From Acidobacteriota bacterium (GTDB lineage: Bacteria > Acidobacteriota > UBA4820 > DSQY01): DNA of 11,727 nucleotides. The stretch covers positions 1-11,727 of the forward strand of contig JAEMPZ010000229.1 of NCBI GenBank assembly GCA_022759065.1, written 5' to 3'. Below are positions 1-5,951 of the stretch, piece after piece. The notes beneath the pieces were generated by a model. The model was not told where the DNA came from. It saw only the letters and a program-made list of their open reading frames with translations, and ran no database searches. Each line of letters starts with the position of its first letter. The stretch's first letter is position 1. The translations under genes and the position numbers were made by a program.

Positions 1-20
1 CTCTCATCTGTCCTTTGTGC

Positions 21-38
21 CCTTTGTGCCTTCGTGGT
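21..38 (+). repeat. Dispersed GTG-rich 18-mer, copy 1
   Basis: The 18-mer CCTTTGTGCCTTCGTGGT matches the one at 8851-8868 with a single mismatch. A partial extra copy of its first half, CCTTTGTGC, precedes it at 12-20. Both full copies are intergenic and on the plus strand. Function is unknown. Confidence 0.6.
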
Positions 39-93
39 GAAATCTTTCCTCCCTGGCCTCCCCGTCCTCCCTGTTAATTGCGCGTTGGAATGA

Positions 94-175
94 GGTATCG
101 GGGTATCGGTGTGCCGGCGTTGACGGTACTTTTCTTTTGCTCCGATACGCCCTCACTCCGTTACGCCGTCACACC
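94..175. repeat. Pair of inverted octamer arrays
   Basis: The left arm holds GGTATCGG twice (94-101 and 102-109) and then TGTGCCGG (110-117). The right arm holds CCGATACG, CCCTCACT, CCGTTACG and CCGTCACA in exact 8-bp phase (142-173), then CC. The left arm read on the other strand gives CCGGCACA, CCGATACC and CCGATACC, so both arms share the pattern CC-N-N-N-AC-N in opposite orientations. A spacer of 24 bp separates them. The unit is too short for CRISPR and there are no spacers. Confidence 0.6.
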
Positions 176-193
176 ACTTTCCCGCGCCGTCTG

Positions 194-221
194 ATTCCGG
201 TCTCCCGCTGGTCGCCGGAAT
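194..221. repeat. Inverted repeat with ATTCCGG arms
   Basis: Perfect 7-bp arms, ATTCCGG at 194-200 and CCGGAAT at 215-221, flank a 14-nt spacer, with TGACGG following. The form resembles small dispersed inverted repeats such as the neisserial dRS3 type (ATTCCC arms), but the arms and spacer length differ. No T-tract follows on either strand, so it is unlikely to be a terminator. Confidence 0.5.
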
Positions 222-238
222 GACGGCACTGGCGCAAG

Positions 239-266
239 CGACGACCGGCCAACGGCCAACGACGAC
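239..266. repeat. Four-unit heptamer block within inverted flanks
   Basis: Units in exact 7-bp phase are CGACGAC, CGGCCAA, CGGCCAA and CGACGAC. The block sits between perfect inverted hexamers, GCGCAA (232-237) and TTGCGC (273-278), just beyond the stop codon of the oxidoreductase gene. Confidence 0.5.
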
Positions 267-296
267 CACGCGTTGCGCTGCCACTTCCCCACCGCC

Positions 297-1382
297 CTAC
301 CTGGCGGCTTCCATGTACTCCCGCCGAATGGCGTCCACGGTCTGTTTGACCGATATTATCTCCTTCGCGCGGTAAGCGTTTGCGCCGGCGAAGGCGAATC
401 CGCCGGCAAGATTGCCGCGCTGAGCGTTTACAAGGGCGAGCGCGATGCAGTAGGGCGCCTTCTGGTAGTCACAGGTTATGATGCAGTGGTAAGGGCACTT
501 GAACGGGGTCTTGTCTCCGGCTTCCACCGCCTCGATAAAAGAGTTGCGAATTGCCCTTCCAGGAAGGCCCACCGGGCTCTTGATGATCGTGAGGTCCTCC
601 TCACGGGCGTTGATGTAGCTCTGCTTGAAAGCCTCGGAGGCGTCGCATTCAATCGTGGTGACGAAACGAGTCGCCATCTGGACGCCGGAGGCGCCGAGCT
701 TCTCGAATTTCAGGATGTCGGCGCCGGTATAAATCCCGCCCGCCGCGATCACCGGTATCTGCTTGCCGGCTCGCGCTTCGAAGGCCCTTGCGGTATCAAC
801 TACTTCGGGGATGAGCTTTTCCAGCGAGTGGCCCGGGTCTCCGATCTCCTCGGGCTTGAAGCCAAGGTGGCCTCCAGCCAATGGCCCTTCAACCACTACC
901 GCATCCGGGGCGTAATTGTATTTGTCAAGCCAGCGCTTGCAAAGAATGGCCGCGGCCCTGCCGGACGAAACTATGGGAACCAGTTTAGTGTGGCAACCTT
1001 CTTGAAGATGCTTAGGCATGTCCAGGGGCAATCCGGCTCCAGAGATGATGAAGTCAATTTTTTCCTCGATCGCGGCTTTGACCATCTCGGCGTAGTTGGT
1101 CATTGCCACCATTATGTTGACCGCCAGCAATCCCTTGGTCTTGGCGCGCGCCTTGCGGATTTCCTTCTTCAACGCCCTGACGTTGGCTTCAATGAAATTG
1201 GTGTAGATGTCGGGTTCGAACATGCCGATGCCGACGGCCGCGATAGTGCCCACGCCCCCTTCGTTAGCTATGGCCGAGGCAAGAGAAGAGAGCGAAATGC
1301 CGACGCCCATGCCGCCCTGTATTATGGGCAAAGAGGCTTCAAAGCCGCCTATCCTGAGTGGTGTCAAGCCTGAGTGCTCCAT
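297..1382 (-). CDS. NAD(P)H-dependent flavin oxidoreductase, nitronate monooxygenase / FabK family
   Basis: This 361-residue protein has the TIM-barrel FMN enzyme pattern of the 2-nitropropane dioxygenase/nitronate monooxygenase family, which also includes the enoyl-ACP reductase FabK. Visible marks are the N-terminal IIQGGMGVGIS (20-30), the AGGHLG segment whose His172 matches the catalytic His of the family, AAGGI (213-217, phosphate binding) and MATRFVTT (236-243). Length is normal. The start follows GAGAGG at a suitable distance. An unusual C-terminal cluster, Cys296, 300, 304 and 312, could hold an Fe-S centre or metal; this is inference. It begins 51 bp after hemL on the same strand and may be co-transcribed. 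Substrate is open: nitronate detoxification or a FabK-like reduction are both possible. Confidence 0.88.
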   Translation of the reverse strand: MEHSGLTPLRIGGFEASLPIIQGGMGVGISLSSLASAIANEGGVGTIAAVGIGMFEPDIYTNFIEANVRALKKEIRKARAKTKGLLAVNIMVAMTNYAEMVKAAIEEKIDFIISGAGLPLDMPKHLQEGCHTKLVPIVSSGRAAAILCKRWLDKYNYAPDAVVVEGPLAGGHLGFKPEEIGDPGHSLEKLIPEVVDTARAFEARAGKQIPVIAAGGIYTGADILKFEKLGASGVQMATRFVTTIECDASEAFKQSYINAREEDLTIIKSPVGLPGRAIRNSFIEAVEAGDKTPFKCPYHCIITCDYQKAPYCIALALVNAQRGNLAGGFAFAGANAYRAKEIISVKQTVDAIRREYMEAAR

Positions 1383-1433
1383 GACCTCTCTCCATCGCCG
1401 CCGTTCAAGCCGGCATTAAGAATCACCGGCGGG

Positions 1434-2738
1434 TCAGCGGGTCAGCCTCGCCGCCGCCTTCATTGCCGTATTGGCCGCCTCTATTGTGAGGGCTATGTCA
1501 TCATCTTTGTGGGCGCACGAGACGAAACCTGTTTCGAACTGGCTCGGGGCCAGATAAACTCCATTCTCCAGCATCTCTCTAAAAAAGGCCGCGAAGCGGG
1601 CAGTGTCGCATGAGCGGGCCGAGGCGTCGTCTTCAATTGGCCCTTTGGCGAAAAAGGCGGTGAACATCGAGCCTTGGTGGTTCACGGTGATCTCAACGTT
1701 TGCGAGCGAAGCGGCGGCCTTGACGCCATTCCCCAGCCTTTCGGTAATGGCATCGAGCCTCGGGTATATCTCATTTCGGTCGCGGTCCAGCACCTTGAGC
1801 TGGGCGAGCCCGGCCGCCATTGCGAGGGGGTTGCCCGAGAGCGTTCCCGCCTGGTAAACGGGGCCGGAAGGCGAGACGAGCTTCATAAGCTCCCGCTTGC
1901 CGCCGTAAGCCCCGACCGGAAGGCCGCCGCCAATGATCTTTCCGTATGTGACGAGGTCCGGCGTTACCGCCGAAAGCTCGGTCATTCCACCGAAGGCCAC
2001 CCGGAATCCGCTCATCACTTCGTCAAAAATAAGGACAACGCCGTGTTTCGAGCAAAGGGCCCTGACCTCTCGGAGATAGCCGGGCCTTGGCAAAAGGGTG
2101 CCGACGTTTCCAGGAAGCGGTTCCAGGATAAAGCAGGCGATTTTGCCCGCGTTGGCATCAAGAATCCTCTCCAGCGCCGCGGCGTCATTGTACGGAATGA
2201 CCAGCGTATCGGCGGCGAGCGACTTTGGGACGCCGGGGCTCGAAGGCGTGCCAAAAGTAAGGGCCCCGCTTCCGGCTTCGACCAGCAGGGAATCGCCGTG
2301 GCCGTGGTAGCAGCATGACACCTTGACTATTTTGTCGCGGCCGGTGGCCCCCCTGGCGAGGCGGATCGCGGACATCGTCGCTTCCGTGCCCGAGTTGACC
2401 ATCCTCACCATCTCAAGGTGTGGGAGCCTGTCGCAGAGAAAGTCCGCCATTTCAACTTCCAGGCGGGTCGGCGCGCCGAATGAGGTGCCGTTCTCGAGCG
2501 CCTTTGCAATCGCTTCCCTGACCTCGGGGTGGTTGTGGCCAAGAATCATGGGGCCCCATGATCCAACGTAGTCAATGTACTTGTTGCCGTCTTCGTCCCA
2601 AATGTAGGCCCCTTGGGCTCTTGCTATGAAGGGAGGGAACCCTCCCACTGACTTGAACGCGCGCACGGGAGAATTGACTCCGCCCGGAATATGCATGAGC
2701 GCCCTTTCCAGGAGCGCGCGGCTTTTTTTGTTTTTCAT
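1434..2738 (-). CDS. hemL: Glutamate-1-semialdehyde 2,1-aminomutase
   Basis: The enzyme converts glutamate-1-semialdehyde to 5-aminolevulinate, the first committed tetrapyrrole precursor of the C5 pathway, in the cytosol with PLP/PMP. At 434 residues it is standard length. It shows the family N-terminus (HIPGGVNSPVRAF, 16-28), NSGTEA (115-120), FDEVMSGFR (238-246, Asp239 to the PLP ring nitrogen), TYGKIIGGGLPVGAYGG with Schiff-base Lys267, and AGTLSGNP (297-304). The frame is open upstream to an ATG at 2807, but the start at 2738 is preferred: it gives the family N-terminus and has GAAGGA about 7 nt upstream. It lies 116 bp after recA with no visible terminator or promoter between, so readthrough from recA is possible. 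hemA is not in the window. Confidence 0.96.
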   Translation of the reverse strand: MKNKKSRALLERALMHIPGGVNSPVRAFKSVGGFPPFIARAQGAYIWDEDGNKYIDYVGSWGPMILGHNHPEVREAIAKALENGTSFGAPTRLEVEMADFLCDRLPHLEMVRMVNSGTEATMSAIRLARGATGRDKIVKVSCCYHGHGDSLLVEAGSGALTFGTPSSPGVPKSLAADTLVIPYNDAAALERILDANAGKIACFILEPLPGNVGTLLPRPGYLREVRALCSKHGVVLIFDEVMSGFRVAFGGMTELSAVTPDLVTYGKIIGGGLPVGAYGGKRELMKLVSPSGPVYQAGTLSGNPLAMAAGLAQLKVLDRDRNEIYPRLDAITERLGNGVKAAASLANVEITVNHQGSMFTAFFAKGPIEDDASARSCDTARFAAFFREMLENGVYLAPSQFETGFVSCAHKDDDIALTIEAANTAMKAAARLTR

Positions 2739-2854
2739 GTGGCGGTCCTTCGCCCCAAAGTGCGCTATGAAATCGCGTTCACGCCGCCAGATTGGGCTCG
2801 GCCCCAAAAGGGACCACGCGTTCCCCCTGGCGCGGTAAAATGCTCGGCCCTGCC

Positions 2855-3877
2855 CTATTCCGCGGGCGCTTCGGCCGCGGCAAATCCCAGTTTTGAACGC
2901 AATTTGGCCTCAATTTCTTCCATCAGCTTCGGGTTGTCTTTCAAGTACTGCCTGGCGTTTTCCTTGCCCTGGCCAAGCCTCTGGTCGCCGTATGCGTACC
3001 ATGTCCCAGACTTTTCGACCATTTTGTGCTCGACGCCAAGGTCCAAAATGTCGCCCGCTTTGGATATGCCCTCTCCGTAAAGAATGTCAAATTCCGCCAG
3101 CTTGAAGGGGGCCGCCATCTTGTTCTTGGCGACTTTGACCTTGACCCTGCTGCCGATGATCTCGTTATTGGACGCCTGAAGGTTGGCGATCCTGCGGATA
3201 TCCAACCGGATAGAGGCGTAGAACTTCAAAGCCCTGCCGCCGGTCGTGGTTTCGGGGTTTCCAAACATCACGCCGATCTTCTCGCGTATCTGGTTGATGA
3301 AAATTATGGTGGTGTTGCTCTTGCTGACGATGCCGGTTAGTTTTCTAAGCGCCTGCGACATGAGGCGCGCCTGCAGGCCCATGAAGCTGTCGCCCATTTC
3401 GCCTTCGAGCTCGGCTTTTGGAACGAGCGCGGCCACGGAGTCAATGACCACGAGATCAACGGCGCCTGACCGGGTGAGCGTTTCGGCTATCTCCAGCGCC
3501 TGCTCTCCGGTGTCTGGCTGGCTGATCAAAAGGCTCTCGACGTTGACGCCGAGCCTCGCGGCGTAGTCCGGATCCATGGCGTGCTCCGCGTCAACGAACG
3601 CGGCTATTCCGCCCTGCCTGTGAATCTCGGCGATCGCTTGCAAGGCGAGCGTGGTTTTGCCAGACGATTCGGGGCCGTATATCTCTATGACCCTGCCCCT
3701 TGGGAGGCCGCCGATGCCAAGCGCGTAGTCTAGCGCGAGGCTGCCCGTGGGTATGACCGGCACCTTGACCTTCGCTCCTTTTTCGCCGAGGCTCATTATT
3801 GAACCCTTGCCGAACTGCCGTTCGATCTGAGCGACGGCCGCGTCGATCGCCTTTCTTCTCTCTTTGCTGATATCCAT
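2855..3877 (-). CDS. recA: Recombinase RecA
   Basis: RecA is the DNA-dependent ATPase that forms filaments on single-stranded DNA, drives strand exchange and triggers LexA self-cleavage. The 340-residue product has Walker A GPESSGKT (68-75), Walker B LVVIDS (142-147), the L1 region around [10 protein letters not shown] (158-167), and L2 from NQIREKIG (195-202) through the NPETTTGG segment (207-214). All are canonical. The acidic C-terminal tail is short (AEAPAE). The open frame reaches 3943, but the ATG at 3877 has AAGGAG about 7 nt upstream and gives the usual N-terminus [12 protein letters not shown]. It has its own leader: a terminator closes the argF transcript at 3977-4011, and a 23-bp palindrome sits in the likely promoter. 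No recX or lexA is seen here. Confidence 0.98.
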   Translation of the reverse strand: MDISKERRKAIDAAVAQIERQFGKGSIMSLGEKGAKVKVPVIPTGSLALDYALGIGGLPRGRVIEIYGPESSGKTTLALQAIAEIHRQGGIAAFVDAEHAMDPDYAARLGVNVESLLISQPDTGEQALEIAETLTRSGAVDLVVIDSVAALVPKAELEGEMGDSFMGLQARLMSQALRKLTGIVSKSNTTIIFINQIREKIGVMFGNPETTTGGRALKFYASIRLDIRRIANLQASNNEIIGSRVKVKVAKNKMAAPFKLAEFDILYGEGISKAGDILDLGVEHKMVEKSGTWYAYGDQRLGQGKENARQYLKDNPKLMEEIEAKLRSKLGFAAAEAPAE

Positions 3878-3894
3878 CCTCAACTCCTTCATCC

Positions 3895-3935
3895 AGGGTC
3901 TTATCATGAGCCATTTTGGCCCATGAATCAACCGC
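3895..3935 (-). promoter_or_regulatory. Possible recA promoter
   Basis: Reading the minus strand, TTGATT is followed after about 18 nt by ATGATA, roughly 25 nt before the recA ATG. Both hexamers are only fair matches to sigma70. The case rests mainly on position: a terminator lies upstream and a palindrome fills the spacer. Other -35 choices (TTGATA, TTGAAG further upstream) exist. Confidence 0.4.
3904..3926. promoter_or_regulatory. 23-bp palindrome upstream of recA, candidate LexA operator
   Basis: Arms TCATGAGCC (3904-3912) and GGCCCATGA (3918-3926) match at 8 of 9 positions around the spacer ATTTT. The site ends 27 bp upstream of the recA start and overlaps the proposed promoter spacer and -10 region. 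It matches neither the E. coli CTGT-N8-ACAG nor the Bacillus GAAC-N4-GTTC box. LexA sites vary greatly between phyla, so an unusual SOS box is a reasonable inference. No second copy was found in the window. Confidence 0.45.
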
Positions 3936-3976
3936 ACCGGCACTTCAAGGTATCAAGATTCGTGCCAATCCGGCGC

Positions 3977-4011
3977 AAAAATAAACCGGGCAGCGCTTGC
4001 GCGGTGCCCGG
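3977..4011 (-). terminator. Rho-independent terminator after argF
   Basis: On the minus strand the perfect 7-bp stem CCGGGCA / TGCCCGG (4011-4005 with 3992-3986) encloses a GC-rich loop that can pair further. It is followed at once by TTTATTTTT. It begins 27 bp after the argF stop and ends the GTPase-arcC-argF transcript, separating it from recA. Confidence 0.85.
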
Positions 4012-4037
4012 CTCAATGGGGAACATTGCCGGTTGGA

Positions 4038-4973
4038 TCAATCCAAATCGCCTTCGGCGAACATCAGCCGCAGGATGGCGGCCTTCTGCGCGTGCAACCT
4101 GTTTTCGGCTTCGTCGAAGACGACCGACTGCTCGGACTCGATGACTTCGTCGGTGACCTCCTCGCCCCTGTGGGCGGGAAGGCAATGTAGGAAGATCGCG
4201 TCCTCTTTAGCTTTTGCCATGAGCGCGGCGTTGACCTGGTAAGGGGCGAATATCTTCTTGCGCTCCTCCGCCTCTTTTTCCTGGCCCATCGAGGCCCAGA
4301 CATCGGTATATATGACGTCGGCGCCCTTAACACCCTCGTCAATGTCATTGGTCACGGCCATCTTCGCGCCAAGGGCCTTTCCCGCTTCTTGCGCCGCCTT
4401 GACTATGCCGGCGTTCGGCTCGTAGCCCTTGGGGCAGACGACGGTGACGCTGACTCCGGTCTTGGCGCCGCAATTCATGAGCGAGTGGGCGACGTTGTTG
4501 CCATCGCCGACGAAAGCCAGCTTGAGCCCCCGCAACTGCTCCTTCTTCTCCATGATGGTGAGGTAGTCGGCGAGCGCCTGGCACGGGTGCAGAAGGTCGC
4601 TTAGGGCGTTGATCACTGGCGCCTCCGCGTACTCTGCCAGCGTCAGGATGCTCTGGTGCGAGAATGTCCGCGCCATGATGATGTCAACCATTCGGTCGAG
4701 CGTGCGGGCTATGTCTGGGACGCTTTCGCGCTTGCCAAGCGAGATGTCGCTGGGGCCCAGATAAATGGCGTGGCCGCCAAGCTGGGTCATGCCGGCCTCA
4801 AAGCTGACCCTCGTGCGCAACGACGGCTTCTCGAAGATCATGGCCATTGTCAGCCCAGTGAGGCTGTCGCAGTAATCCTCCGGGTTTGCCTTCAGTTTTA
4901 GCGCCAAATCAAAAATGCCCTGAACGTTTTCCGCGCTCAGGTCCGCGATCGAGATGAGATCTTTACCGTACAT
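4038..4973 (-). CDS. argF: Ornithine carbamoyltransferase
   Basis: The enzyme catalyses carbamoyl phosphate + ornithine to citrulline + phosphate in arginine synthesis, or the reverse in the arginine deiminase route. The 311-residue protein has every landmark: the carbamoyl phosphate loop SLRTR (51-55), HPCQALAD (129-136), FVGDGNN (154-160), the ornithine-side SMG loop (228-230) and HCLPAHRG (263-270, catalytic Cys265). Length is typical. The start has AAGGGAG about 7 nt upstream. The first 37 nt overlap the 3' end of arcC in another frame, so translation is probably coupled. Pairing with carbamate kinase suggests a catabolic or reversible role, but anabolic and catabolic forms cannot be told apart by eye, so the symbol argF rather than arcB is a convention. 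Confidence 0.96.
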   Translation of the reverse strand: MYGKDLISIADLSAENVQGIFDLALKLKANPEDYCDSLTGLTMAMIFEKPSLRTRVSFEAGMTQLGGHAIYLGPSDISLGKRESVPDIARTLDRMVDIIMARTFSHQSILTLAEYAEAPVINALSDLLHPCQALADYLTIMEKKEQLRGLKLAFVGDGNNVAHSLMNCGAKTGVSVTVVCPKGYEPNAGIVKAAQEAGKALGAKMAVTNDIDEGVKGADVIYTDVWASMGQEKEAEERKKIFAPYQVNAALMAKAKEDAIFLHCLPAHRGEEVTDEVIESEQSVVFDEAENRLHAQKAAILRLMFAEGDLD

Positions 4974-5944
4974 GGCAGACTCCCTTGGTCTTCTGTTTTC
5001 TTTTTTTCGTGGACGATGCGCGTCCCGGCCTTCCCAAGGACGGCTTCTTTCAAGTTGGCCGCGTCGGTCAGAACGACGGAGCCTCCCTGGCGTACCAGGA
5101 ATTGAACGGCTGCCTCGACCTTCGGCCCCATCGAGCCTGGCGGAAACTGTCCCTGCTTCTGGTACTCAAGGATCTCCTCCAGGCTGACGACGCCAAGCGC
5201 CTTCTGGCTGGGCTTGCCGAAATCAACGTAGATGCACGGCACCGAGGTGAGGAATATCAGATCATCAACTTCCAGCTCGCAGGCCAGGAGCACGGAGGTT
5301 CGGTCCTTGTCTATGACCGCCTCGACCCCTTTGTGCGTGCCGTCGAGCTGGCGGACTACCGGTATGCCGCCGCCGCCGCCAGCGGTGATAAGGGCCCCGG
5401 TGTTGTAAAGCGCCTTTAGCGCGCCGATCCCAAGGATTCGCTTGGGCTTGGGCGACGCGACGACTTTCCTGTACCCGCGGCCGCTATCCTCGACCATGGC
5501 CCACCGCTCGACCTCCATGAGGTGTTTGGCGCGGTAGGCCGTATAGAACGGGCCGATAGGCTTGGTCGGGTTGCGAAACGCCGGGTCCTCCGCGTCAACT
5601 TCCACCTGGGTGAGGACTGAAAGAAGATCGCGGCCGTCTCCGTGAAGCTGGAGTTCGTTGCTGAACGCCTTTTCTATGATGTAGCCCATCGAGCCCTGGG
5701 TCTCGGCCACGCAAACGTCGAGGGGGAGGGGCGGGACCTTTGTCACCGCCTCCTCCACCCTGATTAGGTTTTGTCCGACCTGCGGGCCGTTGCCGTGGAC
5801 AAACATCATGTGGCTGTATGAGCCGAGCATCGGCACGAGCGCCCTGGCGGCCTCGGCCGCGTTGGCGATCTGCTCGTGAATCGTGCCTTTCTCGTTGGCC
5901 TTTATCAGCGCGTTGCCGCCGAAGGCCACCAGTCCGCGGCGCAT
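4937..5944 (-). CDS. arcC: Carbamate kinase
   Basis: Carbamate kinase transfers phosphate between carbamoyl phosphate and ADP, giving ATP plus carbamate (or the reverse). It belongs to the amino acid kinase fold. The 335-residue product has GGNAL (9-13), HGNGPQVG (50-57), TAGGGGGIPV (187-196), VIDKDR (210-215, active-site Lys) and GSMGPKVEAA (270-279). The family normally ends near GT-R-I (308-310). Here about 25 more residues (Lys-rich, then polar) run into argF. The frame is open upstream to 6019, but the ATG at 5944 gives the family N-terminus, with AGGT about 9 nt before it, only 7 nt after the GTPase stop. At 5006-5000 the codons GAA AAA AAG form a canonical A-AAA-AAG slippery site. Confidence 0.95.
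   Translation of the reverse strand: MRRGLVAFGGNALIKANEKGTIHEQIANAAEAARALVPMLGSYSHMMFVHGNGPQVGQNLIRVEEAVTKVPPLPLDVCVAETQGSMGYIIEKAFSNELQLHGDGRDLLSVLTQVEVDAEDPAFRNPTKPIGPFYTAYRAKHLMEVERWAMVEDSGRGYRKVVASPKPKRILGIGALKALYNTGALITAGGGGGIPVVRQLDGTHKGVEAVIDKDRTSVLLACELEVDDLIFLTSVPCIYVDFGKPSQKALGVVSLEEILEYQKQGQFPPGSMGPKVEAAVQFLVRQGGSVVLTDAANLKEAVLGKAGTRIVHEKKKTEDQGSLPCTVKISSRSRT
5000..5006 (-). promoter_or_regulatory. Candidate -1 frameshift heptamer A-AAA-AAG at the end of arcC
   Basis: On the minus strand the arcC codons read GAA AAA AAG AAA. This puts A-AAA-AAG in the exact phase used for -1 slippage in E. coli dnaX. The -1 frame is the argF frame, and it has no stop between the heptamer and the argF ATG, so slippage would give an arcC-argF fusion protein. 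A strong downstream hairpin is not evident. The GGGAAGG upstream is farther than the ideal distance for a stimulating Shine-Dalgarno. It could be chance in an A-rich linker. Confidence 0.35.
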
Positions 5945-5951
5945 GGCTTGG

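Larger units (their letters stand above)
1..296. repeat. Repeat-rich non-coding region downstream of the oxidoreductase gene
   Basis: I see no credible gene here. The stretch is a patchwork of short repeats. A CCTTTGTGCC motif occurs twice near 12-30 and continues as a GTG-rich motif that recurs at 8851-8868. Inverted 8-bp-unit arrays lie at 94-117 and 142-175. An inverted repeat with ATTCCGG arms lies at 194-221. A four-unit heptamer block lies at 239-266, flanked by GCGCAA (232-237) and TTGCGC (273-278). It follows the minus-strand oxidoreductase gene (stop at 297-299). No stem followed by a T-tract on that strand marks a terminator. The style resembles dispersed intergenic repeats seen in genomes of uncultivated bacteria, but no known family is assigned. 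Confidence 0.7.

Noticed and set aside
194..221. Terminator for the oxidoreductase gene
   Set aside because: The inverted repeat has a 14-nt loop, no T-tract, and lies about 75 bp past the stop; a dispersed repeat fits better.
273..1373. A 366-codon plus-strand open frame opposite the oxidoreductase gene
   Set aside because: It mirrors a well-conserved minus-strand gene in GC-rich DNA, and its product has no recognisable family features.
1383..1433. A terminator between hemL and the oxidoreductase gene (GCCGG/CCGGC stem)
   Set aside because: The stem is only 5 bp with a 12-nt loop and no T-tract follows.
2739..2854. A terminator or promoter between recA and hemL (GGTCCC-TTTT-GGGGCC hairpin and a duplicated GCTCGGCCC)
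   Set aside because: The hairpin lacks a T-tract on the minus strand and no credible -35/-10 pair is seen. The 9-bp duplication may be chance.
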